Shown here piece by piece: positions 53,572 through 62,837 of a stretch of 64,000 nt of DNA. The stretch comes from JBLHZY01 sp050633265 (GTDB lineage: Bacteria; Pseudomonadota; Alphaproteobacteria; Rhodobacterales; Rhodobacteraceae): NCBI GenBank assembly GCA_050633265.1, contig JBOEGE010000004.1:1-64000 (forward strand), given 5' to 3'. Each line of letters begins with the position of its first letter. Position 1 is the first letter of the stretch. Made by a program: the position numbers and the translations under genes. Under the pieces are notes generated by a model. That model saw only the letters and a program-made list of their open reading frames with translations, was not told the DNA's origin and did not search any database.

Positions 53572-54843
53572 TTAAGGGGCGGTAATTTCGCCCATCAGCT
53601 GATTGTCACTTTGCCCGGTTATCCGTGCGCTGACAATCGCGCCTTCGGCCTGATCCGCGGCAAAGATCACTTCGGCAAATTGCTCGGTGCGGCCCATGCG
53701 AGGATTTTCCATCAGAACTTTATGATCGCGGCCCTGTTGTGCAGCCAGATGAGCCGCTATTTGGGTCGCGCCAATGCTGCGAAGCCGCGCGGCACGCTCT
53801 TTGATTGCCTTGCCATTCACGGGGGGCATTTTCGCGGCGGGTGTGCCGGGGCGCGGCGAATAGGGGAAAACATGAAGCCAGGTAAGGCTGCACTCGTCCA
53901 CCAGCTTGAGCGAATTTTCAAACATCGCTTCGGTCTCAGTCGGGAAGCCTGCGATGATATCCGCGCCAAAGGTCATTTCGGGGCGCAGATGCTTGGCCTC
54001 TTCGCAAAAGGCAATCGCATCGTCGCGCAGATGGCGGCGCTTCATCCGTTTGAGGATCATATCATCGCCCGCCTGAAGGCTCAGGTGCAAATGCGGCATC
54101 AAGCGCGGCTCAGTGGCGATGGCCTCCATCAAAGCAGGGTCAACCTCGATTGAATCGATCGAGGAAATCCGCAGCCGCGCAAGATCAGGCACCAGCTTGA
54201 GAATGCGCATCACCAGATCGCCCAAGCGCGGCGCAGCAGGAAGATCAGCGCCCCAAGAGGTAAGATCAACACCCGTGAGCACGACCTCGTTATAACCCGA
54301 TTGCACCAGCCGCTTGATCTGATCAACAACAACCCCAGCCGGAACCGAGCGCGAATTGCCGCGACCATAAGGGATGATACAAAAGGTGCAGCGATGATCG
54401 CAGCCGTTTTGAACCTGAACATAGGCGCGGCTGCGTGTGCCAAACCCATCAATCAGGTGGCCCGCTGTTTCGGTAACAGACATGATATCATCAACCTGAA
54501 CGCGCTCTGTCTCGCCGATGAAATCAGGGCCAAGGCGCGCCCATGTCTCGGGCTGCATCTTTTCGGTGTTGCCGATCACAAGATCGACCTCAGCCATCTT
54601 GGCGAATGTCTCTGGCTCGGTCTGCGCGGCGCAGCCCGTTACGATCAGCTTGGCGCTTGGATTATCACGGCGCAGCTTGCGGATTTCTTGGCGGGCTTTG
54701 CGCACGGCTTCGGATGTTACGGCGCAGGTGTTGATCACAACGGCGCCCTCAATCCCGGCCTGCGCGGCAAGATCCTTCATCGCTTCGGTCTCATAGGCAT
54801 TCAGCCGGCAGCCAAGCGTTGCGAAAATCGGCGGGGTGGCCAT
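53572..54843 (-). CDS. mtaB: tRNA t6A37 methylthiotransferase MtaB
   Basis: The 423-residue radical-SAM enzyme adds a methylthio group to N6-threonylcarbamoyladenosine-37 of tRNAs. The N-terminal UPF0004 domain has Cys12, Cys40 and Cys71 (second 4Fe-4S cluster). The radical-SAM motif is Cys148-x3-Cys152-x2-Cys155 (CDHRCTFC). The TRAM domain is at the C-terminus (VLMENPRMGRTEQFAEV). Length fits MtaB (about 420-450). Its ATG overlaps the dapF stop as ATGA. The substrate tRNAs are those reading ANN codons, so the nearby tRNA-Lys(TTT) would be one. Confidence 0.93.
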   Translation of the reverse strand: MATPPIFATLGCRLNAYETEAMKDLAAQAGIEGAVVINTCAVTSEAVRKARQEIRKLRRDNPSAKLIVTGCAAQTEPETFAKMAEVDLVIGNTEKMQPETWARLGPDFIGETERVQVDDIMSVTETAGHLIDGFGTRSRAYVQVQNGCDHRCTFCIIPYGRGNSRSVPAGVVVDQIKRLVQSGYNEVVLTGVDLTSWGADLPAAPRLGDLVMRILKLVPDLARLRISSIDSIEVDPALMEAIATEPRLMPHLHLSLQAGDDMILKRMKRRHLRDDAIAFCEEAKHLRPEMTFGADIIAGFPTETEAMFENSLKLVDECSLTWLHVFPYSPRPGTPAAKMPPVNGKAIKERAARLRSIGATQIAAHLAAQQGRDHKVLMENPRMGRTEQFAEVIFAADQAEGAIVSARITGQSDNQLMGEITAP

Positions 54844-55679
54844 CAGCCCTGCCCCAACATCTCGCGGCTTAACTCAGCCTGAAACACAAGCGCCGTTGGC
54901 CCCGTCATCCAGACGCCATCCTCGCGCCAATCCAGCGATAGCCAGCCGCCATCGACCTCAATACGCACAGCCCGTTCCGTAAGCCCGCGCTGATGCGCCG
55001 CCACGGCAACTGCGCAAGCGCCAGAGCCACAAGCCAGCGTAATGCCTGTGCCGCGCTCCCAGACCCGCATGCGGATTTCATCGCGGCTTCGGATTTGCGC
55101 GAATTCAACATTGGTGCGGGCGGGAAACAACGGATCATGCTCAAAACGCGCGCCTTGTGCGGCCACATCGACCGCCTCCGCATCGGGAACGAAAAACACA
55201 CAATGCGGATTGCCCATGCCAACAGCGGCGGGATCGCCCGCAAGCGGCAGGTGCAGCAGATCAACATCGCGCGCGAGCGGCACATCAGCCCAATCCAAAA
55301 CCGGCGCGCCCATGTTGACCCAAATCTCACCCGCGACCAAACGCGCCTGCAACAGGCCACGCTCAGTACGGATGCCCAGCTCTTCGGCTCCGGTTTCATC
55401 CATGATCAGGCGCGCCACACAGCGGGTCGCGTTTCCACAAGCCCCGGCACGCGATCCATCACTGTTCCAGAAATCCAAATCAATATCGGCGCCGTTTGAA
55501 CCAGAGCGAATCTCTGCGAGCTGATCATAGCCCACACCGCGATTGCGATCGCCAATCGCGCGCGCCAAAGCTTCATTCACACGCGCCTCTTGGTTTCGCG
55601 AGTCAATAACGACGAAATCATTGCCTGCACCGTGCATCTTGAGAAACGGCAGGGAATCTGATGTTTTCAAAGGGCTCAT
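54843..55679 (-). CDS. dapF: Diaminopimelate epimerase
   Basis: The 278-residue enzyme interconverts LL- and meso-diaminopimelate for lysine and peptidoglycan synthesis. Catalytic cysteines are Cys81 (AGACGNATR) and Cys217 (LACGSGACA). Other landmarks are KMHGAGNDFVVID, SDGSRAG, VGMGNPHCVFFV and ERGTGITLACGSG. The start could be ATG 55679 (MSPLK) or 55688 (MRAMSPLK); neither has a good Shine-Dalgarno site. The frame open to 56012 runs across the tRNA-Lys gene and is rejected. dapF, mtaB and the PaiB-like gene probably form an operon. Confidence 0.95.
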   Translation of the reverse strand: MSPLKTSDSLPFLKMHGAGNDFVVIDSRNQEARVNEALARAIGDRNRGVGYDQLAEIRSGSNGADIDLDFWNSDGSRAGACGNATRCVARLIMDETGAEELGIRTERGLLQARLVAGEIWVNMGAPVLDWADVPLARDVDLLHLPLAGDPAAVGMGNPHCVFFVPDAEAVDVAAQGARFEHDPLFPARTNVEFAQIRSRDEIRMRVWERGTGITLACGSGACAVAVAAHQRGLTERAVRIEVDGGWLSLDWREDGVWMTGPTALVFQAELSREMLGQG

Positions 55680-55847
55680 GGCGCGCATATAGAGCGCACC
55701 AGTCAATTTTACCAGCCGCTCGATACAAAAGAAGGAAATGAGGGCTTGACCCTTGGGTGCGCCTTTTCTAGAGAGGCGCCTCAGGGTCGTTGTTCTTGGG
55801 GCAATGGCTTGATGGCTTCGTTTTATAAGCCGCCTTGTAGATGATGA

Positions 55848-55923
55848 GAGCCGGTAGCTCAGCTGGTAGAGCAACTGACTTTTAATCAGTAGGTCCAGGG
55901 TTCGAACCCCTGCCGGCTCACCA
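55848..55923 (+). tRNA. tRNA-Lys (anticodon TTT), CCA encoded
   Basis: A 76-base cloverleaf. The acceptor is GAGCCGG with CCGGCTC, the D arm is TAGCTCAGCTGGTAGAGC, the anticodon arm is ACTGA-CTTTTAA-TCAGT (anticodon TTT), and the T arm contains GGTTCGAACCC. CCA is encoded. It is transcribed opposite to dapF and about 90 bases left of the stand-alone Ada-domain gene. Confidence 0.98.
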
Positions 55924-56014
55924 TCTATTTTCTTTGGTTTTGGTGAATTGCGATGGTTCTGCTGGCCTAGGCTTTGCGCCTGTTTTGATGGGCCGATTTC
56001 ACGCAGATGCAAAG

Positions 56015-56227
56015 CTACTCAGGTGTGCAGCGCAGACAAGCGCGATACCCGGCCAATTGCGCCGCTTGTGATGTCTCAAAAAATTCAACGTTTTTGCGCA
56101 GCGGCCGCTTTGAAGGGCAGCTTGGGCGGCAGTAAATGCCTGTTGTCTTTACGGCATATAGAAATGCAGGATTTGGGCGCGGGTCTGCGCGAAGTACGGA
56201 GTTCCAAAGATTATCTGAATTTTCCAT
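56015..56227 (-). CDS. Stand-alone Ada metal-binding (methylphosphotriester-sensing) domain
   Basis: A 70-residue protein corresponds to the N-terminal zinc domain of Ada. All four zinc cysteines are present: Cys33, Cys37 (IYCRPSCPSKRP), Cys64 and Cys67 (ACLRC). The stop follows directly after RCTPE, so the AraC-type DNA-binding part and methyltransferase domains of full Ada are missing. No Ada-like sequence continues past the stop in the same frame. The start at 56227 (MENSDNLW) is the likely one; the frame opens to 56302. It may be a functional small sensor/repair protein or a remnant of a lost ada gene. Confidence 0.8.
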   Translation of the reverse strand: MENSDNLWNSVLRADPRPNPAFLYAVKTTGIYCRPSCPSKRPLRKNVEFFETSQAAQLAGYRACLRCTPE

Positions 56228-56630
56228 ATCTGTAGCTTCTGGTTGATGGGTTGAGGCGGCTGATTGCTTAAGGCGAGCATGGCTTTTTGGGGCGGAATAC
56301 ACAGCCCGTTTCTTGCGGGAAAGGCGCGATTGGTTGCAACAGCAACTACGGAGGTGAAGGCACTGCGCTTAAGATTCAAATCTGGGCGGCTGATTGAGCG
56401 GCCAATATTTACGCCGCGATAAAGATTGTTTTTGTGCAGCTGCGGGCGCCATCAACCCCCTTAAAGCAGATCGCTGCAAATCCAACACAATCAGAGCGGT
56501 GTGGGACAAGGCTTGCGTATTTCCCATTTATCAACGGTCGGTTTTTCGCCTAGTGAGAATGCAGAACTGGTGTGAATTGCAGAAAAGCTGTAATAGTAGA
56601 CCCTTGTAAAAGCGAAGTCGGAGTGAAGTT
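56228..56630. other. Intergenic gap between the Ada-domain gene and the epimerase gene
   Basis: A 403-base region without a supported gene. GGCGGCTGATTG occurs twice (56255-56266 and 56385-56396), and AGATTCAAATCT forms a short palindrome near 56372-56383. The last 60 bases before 56631 should hold the epimerase promoter and leader; AAGTCGGAGTGAAGTT provides a weak ribosome-binding site. I see no RNA gene. Confidence 0.5.
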
Positions 56631-58508
56631 ATGAGTGTTGTGCGATTGGATGTGCTGCCTCGACGCATCAAACGACTCATCTTTTTTGTAGCCGACACGA
56701 CGCTGATTCCGATCAGTCTCTATGTCGGCTTTGCGCTGCGTTACGGAACGGCGACCCCTCCGATTGGAGAGGCTTGGCCGCTTTTTGGCATTATGTGTGT
56801 GATTGGCGCGGCGCTGATTTTGTTTTTCCGCCTGCCCAATATCAAGCTGCTCTCCTTTGAATCACGCGGCGTTATGCGCATTGGTCTTACAGCGATCAAT
56901 TTGATGGGCTTTGCAATCATAAGTTGTTATTTTCTTGGGCTTCCGGGCCCGCGCTCGGTTCCGGCTATTTTTGCCACGGTCTTCTTTTTGGGCGCTGTTT
57001 CGATGCGCGTTCTGGGGTTGCAATTTCTCAACTGGATGAATGAACGCGAAGCGCTGCACGCACCTGTTGCGATTTATGGGGCGGGCGCTGCGGCGATACA
57101 GCTTGCCTCTGCGCTCAAGCAATCGCGCGAGGTGCGCCCGGTGCTTTTCGTTGATGACAATCCGAATTTGCACGGGCTGATGATCGCAGGCTTGCCGGTA
57201 CTTCCGCCCGCACATCTTGGCGGGGCGATTCGCAAGTATAGGATCCAAAAAATACTGATCGCGATGCCTTCCATCGCCAAAAACCGCCAAAAAGAGCTTA
57301 TTCAATCGCTTGCCCAACATGATGTTGAGGTGCAGGTTTTGCCCTCCTTTATTGATATGATGGCCGGCAAAGGCTTTGCGGATACTTTGCGCCCCGTTAG
57401 CCCGGATGAGCTTTTGGGCCGCAGCAAAGTTGAGCTGGACACGCCTGAGATCGCCAAATCCTATGCGGGGCGTGTGGTTATGGTTACGGGTGCTGGCGGG
57501 TCCATCGGATCCGAACTTTGCCGCCAAATGCTTAACTGTAATCCGGCGCGGATTGTGCTTTTTGAGCAGGCCGAGTTTCAGCTTTATACGATTGATCGAG
57601 AGTTGCGCCCGCTTGCCCAGGCGGCGGGTATTCCGCTGACAGCGCGGCTTGGCTCTGTCACGGATAAGGCACGGGTTCATAGCGTTATTCAGCAAGAAGG
57701 CGTTGATATTATCCTTCATGCAGCGGCTTATAAACATGTACCACTCGTTGAAGATAATGAGCTTGAAGGCGCGCGCAACAACGTCCTTGGCACGCAGATC
57801 GTGGCCGAAGCGGCGCAGGAAAATAACCTTGAACGCTTTATCCTTATCTCGACAGATAAAGCCGTTCGGCCAACCAATATCATGGGCGCGAGCAAGCGTT
57901 TGGCAGAACTTGTTATCCAGGATCTGCACAGCCGCAGCGGCGCGACCAAATTTGCAATGGTCCGCTTTGGCAATGTTCTTGGCTCGTCTGGCTCTGTGCT
58001 GCCGCTGTTTCAAAAACAGATCGCGGCGGGCGGCCCTGTCACTGTAACGCACCCAGAAGTCACACGTTTTTTCATGACCATCCCCGAAGCTGCGCGGCTT
58101 GTGTTGCTGGCAGGAGCCTATGCTTCGGGCGGGGATGTCTTTGTTTTGGATATGGGCGCGCCGCAAAAAATCATCGATATCGCGCGCCAGATGATCAAGC
58201 TTTCTGGCCACCGGGTAAAAGATCCAGACACCGGGATTGGCGATATCGCAATCCAAGTAACGGGCCTGCGACCGGGCGAAAAGCTCTATGAAGAACTGCT
58301 GATTGACGACGACAGCCTGCGCGCGACACCGCACCCGAAAATCCTGCGCGCCGAGGAGGCTGTTCTTTCACAGATCGAGATTGCGGCGATGCTTCGCGAG
58401 CTGCGGGCCTGCGTTGCTACCTCTGATACAGAGCGTTTACGGGCGATGATCATCAAATGGGTTGATGGCTATCACCTGCCAGAGAGTGAGCAATCTCAGG
58501 CCGGGTAA
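56631..58508 (+). CDS. WbpM/CapD/FlaA1-like membrane nucleoside-sugar epimerase/dehydratase
   Basis: The protein has 625 residues. Four N-terminal TM helices (about 15-130) precede a CoA-binding-like Rossmann region (PVAIYGAGAAAIQLASAL). A full SDR domain follows (NAD loop TGAGGSIGSE near residue 285, AAAYKHVPLVE, STDKAVRPTNIMGASKR, RFGNVLGSSGSVLPLF). The Ser-Thr-Asp-Lys stretch replaces the classical YxxxK, as in 4,6-dehydratases of UDP-GlcNAc of this class. It makes UDP-4-keto-6-deoxy sugars such as precursors of QuiNAc, bacillosamine-type or pseudaminic acid sugars. It stands alone but suits the glycan genes to the left. Confidence 0.93.
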   Translation: MSVVRLDVLPRRIKRLIFFVADTTLIPISLYVGFALRYGTATPPIGEAWPLFGIMCVIGAALILFFRLPNIKLLSFESRGVMRIGLTAINLMGFAIISCYFLGLPGPRSVPAIFATVFFLGAVSMRVLGLQFLNWMNEREALHAPVAIYGAGAAAIQLASALKQSREVRPVLFVDDNPNLHGLMIAGLPVLPPAHLGGAIRKYRIQKILIAMPSIAKNRQKELIQSLAQHDVEVQVLPSFIDMMAGKGFADTLRPVSPDELLGRSKVELDTPEIAKSYAGRVVMVTGAGGSIGSELCRQMLNCNPARIVLFEQAEFQLYTIDRELRPLAQAAGIPLTARLGSVTDKARVHSVIQQEGVDIILHAAAYKHVPLVEDNELEGARNNVLGTQIVAEAAQENNLERFILISTDKAVRPTNIMGASKRLAELVIQDLHSRSGATKFAMVRFGNVLGSSGSVLPLFQKQIAAGGPVTVTHPEVTRFFMTIPEAARLVLLAGAYASGGDVFVLDMGAPQKIIDIARQMIKLSGHRVKDPDTGIGDIAIQVTGLRPGEKLYEELLIDDDSLRATPHPKILRAEEAVLSQIEIAAMLRELRACVATSDTERLRAMIIKWVDGYHLPESEQSQAG

Positions 58509-58628
58509 CGGCGCATATTGGCGCCGGATGCAGGGCCAAACACGCCAATCTATATATCCCGAAATCAGCGGGTATTTTAAAATCTTTACTGATTTTTGCC
58601 CCCTGTTTTAAAGGCTTACAACATTTTT

Positions 58629-59807
58629 TCAGACCGGTTTTGCGCGAAATGCCGCTTTGAGCGGGCCGTATTCTGGCCAGCGGGTCATCTCTATGGGCGC
58701 GCAGAGTTCTAGCGTTTCGATCTTGGCGCTGAGCTGGCGCAGCACGGTTTGCAGCAAGAGCCGGGCAAGCGGCGCGCCAGGGCACATATGTGGACCACGC
58801 CCAAAGGTTAACAAATCGCGCGCCTCGCGGTCGAGCTGGTAGGAATCGGGCGCCTCAAACACCGCCTCATCGCGATTGGCCGAGGTAAAGACAACGGCCA
58901 AAACATCCCCCTCTTTGATCTGGCGCCCGCCCAATTCTGTATCGCGGGTCGCTGTCCGGGCAAAGCCGCGATAGGGCGTATAAAGGCGCAAAAGCTCTTC
59001 CGTCGCCTCATGGATCAGATCGGGATTTTCGCGCAGCTCTGCGTGATGCTCGGGATGGCGCGCCAGATGAACAGCCATCGAGCCGATGAAGGTTGTCGGC
59101 GCTATGATGCCGACCAAAAGGAATTGGCGCAGCGCCCCAAGCACAAGCTCCTGCGCGAGCGGCTCGCCATCAATGCGCACAGCAAGCAGGCTGGCGGTTG
59201 GATCGGTATCGGGATCGCGGGGATGTTTGAGGCGATCCTCAATAAGGCCCTGCGCGATCCCATAAAGCGCATCACTTTTGACCCGCAGCGTTTCGAAATC
59301 CTGGCGTTGCAGCGCCATGTTAAATTCAGCCCCAACAAGGCGGATATGTTCGGCCTCTTTTGGCGGCAGATTGAAAAACTCGGCTAGCAAAGCGATGGGC
59401 AGAAGAAAGGAAAACTCCTCGCAGATATCGCCGCCACCTTTGGCAACCCACGGGTCAAGAAAGCGAGCAACCATCGCCTCAACGCGCGGCTCCCATGCCT
59501 TCATCCGATCGGGTGTAAGAAAGCGCAAGATCGCATTGCGGTAGGGGATGTTATCGGGCGGATCGAGATGCAGCGGCGGGCGGCGCTGGGTTGTGGCCAC
59601 CGGGGGCACAACGTTTTGAATGCGGGTGGTGAACAGCTCCCAATCGGTCAAAACCGCGCGGGCGTCTTCATGGCGGGTTACGGCCCAGAACCCCCCAAGA
59701 TCATCCGACCAACCAACCGGGCAGCGCCCGCGCAGCTCTGCAAAAAGCGCGTGTGGGCAATCGAAATCTTCTGTCTCGGGGAGAGTGAAATCTGGGGTAT
59801 GGCTCAT
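58629..59807 (-). CDS. Cytochrome P450 (first of a tandem pair)
   Basis: The 392-residue soluble P450 has the K-helix ExxR (EELLR), and the heme-binding loop FGRGPHMCPG has Cys342 as thiolate ligand. The I-helix segment LLVGIIAPTTFIGS aligns with the usual AGxE/D-T-T site but has Ile-Ala-Pro instead of the acid-alcohol pair. It overlaps the preceding P450 gene as TAATG, so the two are translationally coupled. No ferredoxin or reductase gene is visible nearby. The substrate is unknown; the linked TRAP transporter suggests an imported organic acid. Confidence 0.92.
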   Translation of the reverse strand: MSHTPDFTLPETEDFDCPHALFAELRGRCPVGWSDDLGGFWAVTRHEDARAVLTDWELFTTRIQNVVPPVATTQRRPPLHLDPPDNIPYRNAILRFLTPDRMKAWEPRVEAMVARFLDPWVAKGGGDICEEFSFLLPIALLAEFFNLPPKEAEHIRLVGAEFNMALQRQDFETLRVKSDALYGIAQGLIEDRLKHPRDPDTDPTASLLAVRIDGEPLAQELVLGALRQFLLVGIIAPTTFIGSMAVHLARHPEHHAELRENPDLIHEATEELLRLYTPYRGFARTATRDTELGGRQIKEGDVLAVVFTSANRDEAVFEAPDSYQLDREARDLLTFGRGPHMCPGAPLARLLLQTVLRQLSAKIETLELCAPIEMTRWPEYGPLKAAFRAKPV

Positions 59808-61003
59808 TATGACATGTCCAGTTTTAGGGCGGTTATGCCGTATTCTGTCCAATTGGCCCATGTTGGCGCGCCAGAAACGCGCAAGGATTTGGTGCTTTTG
59901 AGCGCATCCAATGTGATCCGCGTTTGCAGCTTAGCCATGGAAACGCCAAGACACATATGCGGCCCGATGCCAAAGGCGAGATGGCGATTGGGGCTGCGAT
60001 CCGGGATGAACTCCATGGCATTCTCAAACACTGCCTCATCGCGATTGGCCGAAAGGAAATTCAGCGCAACAGGGCAACCTTGGGGGATCGCCACGCCGCC
60101 GATTTCGGTGTCTTTCGTGGCGACCCGCACAAGCGCTTGATTAGAGGCATAGCAGCGCAACAGCTCTTCGATCATCGGCTTTGCGCCCTTGGGATCATCG
60201 CGCAGGATTTGCAGATGGGTGGGGTTTTCGGCCATATGCCACGCCACGGAGCAGAGGAAATTGCGCGGCACAACATGCCCGCCGATCAGCATCAAACGCA
60301 CCATTCCTGCAAGCTCGGTCTCATCATAGGGGCCGCCTTCGGGCGCATATTGCATCAGCCCGCTAACGATATCCGTTTCAGGATCGCGCGGCGCTTTCAT
60401 CCGATCCGCAACCAGATCAATGGCGAATTGATCGACAGCGCGGCTTAGGCGGCCCGCAGTTGGCATATCTTCGCCCTGAACCGCATGGACATATTCATGG
60501 CTAAGGCGGCCAATCACCAGCGCCTCATCTGGATCGAGTCCAAGCAGAATACCAAGCGCGCCTTGGGTGAAGGGCTCGGCATATCCGCCGGCGAAATCAG
60601 CTGGGCCTTCTGTTGCCAAAAGCTCGGCCATCAATCTTTCGGCCATGGCGCGCAGGGCTGGCTCCCACGTGCGGGTTTTGTTTTCCTTAAAGAACAGGTT
60701 GAGCCCTTTGCGATAACGTTCGCTTTGGGGCGGGTCGCACTGGAGCGGCAGGCGCGGCAGGCCTTTGCGCGGGGAGGCGGGGATCACTGTCATCTTGGTC
60801 GCGGTGAAGCTTTCAGGATCTCGGCTGGCTTGGATCACGTCTGCGTGGCGCATCAACGTATAGAACCCGCCCCAGTTTTCGGCCCAAGCGATAGGCGCCT
60901 CGGCGCGCAGTCGGGCATGCTCGCAAGGGTAATCGGCCTTGGTTTTGGGCGCGACTGGATCCCAATCAGCTTTCGGGATCACATCATCAGTTGTGGAAGC
61001 CAT
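59807..61003 (-). CDS. Cytochrome P450 (second of a tandem pair)
   Basis: The 398-residue P450 has ExxR in EELLRCYAS and the heme loop FGIGPHMCLG with Cys351. At the oxygen-activation site of the I-helix it reads IGGHVVPRNF, so the conserved acid and threonine are Val and Val followed by Pro, similar to the neighbouring P450. ATG 61003 is preceded by CGGAG; a frame extending to 61069 lies inside dctM. It overlaps the dctM 3' end by 25 bases and the next P450 by one base (TAATG). Confidence 0.92.
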   Translation of the reverse strand: MASTTDDVIPKADWDPVAPKTKADYPCEHARLRAEAPIAWAENWGGFYTLMRHADVIQASRDPESFTATKMTVIPASPRKGLPRLPLQCDPPQSERYRKGLNLFFKENKTRTWEPALRAMAERLMAELLATEGPADFAGGYAEPFTQGALGILLGLDPDEALVIGRLSHEYVHAVQGEDMPTAGRLSRAVDQFAIDLVADRMKAPRDPETDIVSGLMQYAPEGGPYDETELAGMVRLMLIGGHVVPRNFLCSVAWHMAENPTHLQILRDDPKGAKPMIEELLRCYASNQALVRVATKDTEIGGVAIPQGCPVALNFLSANRDEAVFENAMEFIPDRSPNRHLAFGIGPHMCLGVSMAKLQTRITLDALKSTKSLRVSGAPTWANWTEYGITALKLDMS

Positions 61004-62253
61004 AGGGATATCTCCGGAACATAGGTTATCAGCAGCAAAAAGCCTGCCATCAGGATCACGAAAGGCCACATGCCGCGCACCGCCTCAGACATGGGCGCGC
61101 GGGCAATGGAGGAGAGAACAAAGAGGTTCAACCCAATCGGCGGGGTGAGGAAGGCGATCTCCATATTGACGATCAGAACGATGCCAAAATGGATGGGATC
61201 AATGCCAAGCTGGTGCAGCACGGGCAGAACGATGGGCGTGACAATCAGCATCACAGCCACCGCATCCAAGAACATCCCCATGATGATCATGATCACATTG
61301 AGCGCGAGCAGGAATTGGATTGAGGTCAGCTCCATCCCAATCGCAAGATTGACCAGTTTGGTCGGGACACCAGAGCCGGTAATCCAATGGGCAAAGAGCA
61401 GCGCGAACATCACGATGAAGGTCACGCCAGAGGCTGTTTTGACCGCCTCGGTTGCCATGCCAAACACATCGCGAAGCCGCACTTCGCGGTAAACAAAGAT
61501 CGCCACCAACACAGAGGCAATCGCCGCAACGCCTGCGCTTTCTGTAACGGTGGCATAGCCCGAATAGATACCAACAAAGACCGATAGCGGGATAGCAATG
61601 GCCGGCATGGCGCGCAGGTTTTTCGAGATGAATTCCTGGCGCGTGGCGCGGGCACCGCTGGCATAGTTTCTGCGCCGCGAAATCCAGATCACATAGCCGG
61701 CAAGCAGCAGCGCCTGGATCAGGCCCGGCACAACACCCGCCATGAAAAGCCGTGGCACGGATTGTTCGGCGATCAGCCCGTAAAGGATCATCGACAGAGA
61801 GGGCGGGATCAAGATGCCCAGCGTTCCCGACGCCCCAACAACGCCCAGCGCAAAGGGGCGATCATAGCCGCGCGCAACCATGGCGGGGATCAGGAAGGTT
61901 CCCATTGCCATCGCTGTCACAACGGAAGAGCCAGAGATCGCCGCAAAAAGCGTTGTTGCGATCACACAGACAAGCGCAAGCCCGCCGCGCATATGGCCAA
62001 CCCATGTTTCCGCCGCCTCGATAATGATCCGCGCGATCCCGCCTTTTTGCATGAAGGTCGCCGCCATCACAAAGAAAGGCACGGCTAGAAATGTCGTTGA
62101 ATTGATGCCGTTGATCGCGTGGCCCGCCGCATCCATCAAAGGGCGACCCTCGGTTGCAAGCATCCCCAATGCTGCCACCCCGAGAGAGACAAAAATCGGC
62201 GCGCCAAACGCCATCAGAATCAACATGCCAATCAGGCCGATGAGCGCTTCCAT
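60979..62253 (-). CDS. TRAP transporter large permease (DctM family)
   Basis: The 424-residue membrane protein has about twelve helices and re-entrant-loop regions of DctM, such as VVTAMAMGTFLIPAM, GASGTLGILIPPSLSMILYG, and MDAVAVMLIVTPIVLPVLHQLGID with the conserved D/P pattern. It moves the substrate with sodium or proton gradient. It lies 2 bases after the small-permease gene and overlaps the following P450 by 25 bases. Confidence 0.96.
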   Translation of the reverse strand: MEALIGLIGMLILMAFGAPIFVSLGVAALGMLATEGRPLMDAAGHAINGINSTTFLAVPFFVMAATFMQKGGIARIIIEAAETWVGHMRGGLALVCVIATTLFAAISGSSVVTAMAMGTFLIPAMVARGYDRPFALGVVGASGTLGILIPPSLSMILYGLIAEQSVPRLFMAGVVPGLIQALLLAGYVIWISRRRNYASGARATRQEFISKNLRAMPAIAIPLSVFVGIYSGYATVTESAGVAAIASVLVAIFVYREVRLRDVFGMATEAVKTASGVTFIVMFALLFAHWITGSGVPTKLVNLAIGMELTSIQFLLALNVIMIIMGMFLDAVAVMLIVTPIVLPVLHQLGIDPIHFGIVLIVNMEIAFLTPPIGLNLFVLSSIARAPMSEAVRGMWPFVILMAGFLLLITYVPEISLWLPQLMM

Positions 62254-62255
62254 AT

Positions 62256-62786
62256 CTATTTTACCTTGGGATCAAGAGGGGTATGGACTGGCGCAAGATC
62301 GCCGCCAAACGGGCGGTTGCCCTGCAAAAGCATCAGAAAAACACGACCCAAAATAAGCATCATACCAACAGGCAGGGCGAGAAAGACAAGCGGCCCTTGC
62401 GGCGCGCGCAAGGTTGAGGCGGACCGCTCATCCAAGAGCAGCGCAAACTCATAGGCTTGCCAGCCATAGATCGCCATGGCGGCACAAAAGCCAATGGTTA
62501 GCAGCGTCATCGCCCAGCCCATAAACCTTTGCCAAGCTGTTGGAAGCATTGAGATAAATATCTCTGTAGCGATATGGCGCCGCTCTGCAACAAGCACCGA
62601 GCCCGACAGCACCGTTGCCCAGATGATAAAGTAGAGAGAGACCTCTTCAGCCCAATCCACAGCATGCATCGGTGCGATTGCGCGCAGCAAAGCACCCCCC
62701 ATGAAAGAGCCCAGAGCCGCCAGAATTAGCAAGCCAATCAACAGGGTTTCAACCCATGTCCAGATGATGAGAATACGGTTTATCAT
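62256..62786 (-). CDS. TRAP transporter small permease (DctQ family)
   Basis: The 176-residue protein has four TM helices (IIWTWVETLLIGLLILAALGSF as the first) and the DctQ-type motif HAVDWAEEVSLYFIIWATVLSGS, with the E-E pair usual for this family. It is the second gene of the TRAP operon, 51 bases after dctP and 2 bases before dctM. A dissimilar C-terminal tail ends in DPKVK. Confidence 0.93.
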   Translation of the reverse strand: MINRILIIWTWVETLLIGLLILAALGSFMGGALLRAIAPMHAVDWAEEVSLYFIIWATVLSGSVLVAERRHIATEIFISMLPTAWQRFMGWAMTLLTIGFCAAMAIYGWQAYEFALLLDERSASTLRAPQGPLVFLALPVGMMLILGRVFLMLLQGNRPFGGDLAPVHTPLDPKVK

Positions 62787-62837
62787 TATGTCTGCTCAAG
62801 GATCGCCGCCCGGAGTGCTCCGCGCGGCGAAAGAGTT

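Noticed and set aside
56862..58334. A 490-codon open frame on the minus strand opposite the membrane epimerase gene
   Set aside because: It is the antisense of a well-supported SDR gene. Its residue composition (Lys-, Arg-, Asn- and His-rich, no domain) is that of a shadow frame.
58509..58628. Hairpin CGGCGC-ATATTG-GCGCCG in the gap between the epimerase and P450 genes
   Set aside because: The 6-bp stem is perfect but no T-run follows on either strand, so I do not call it a terminator.
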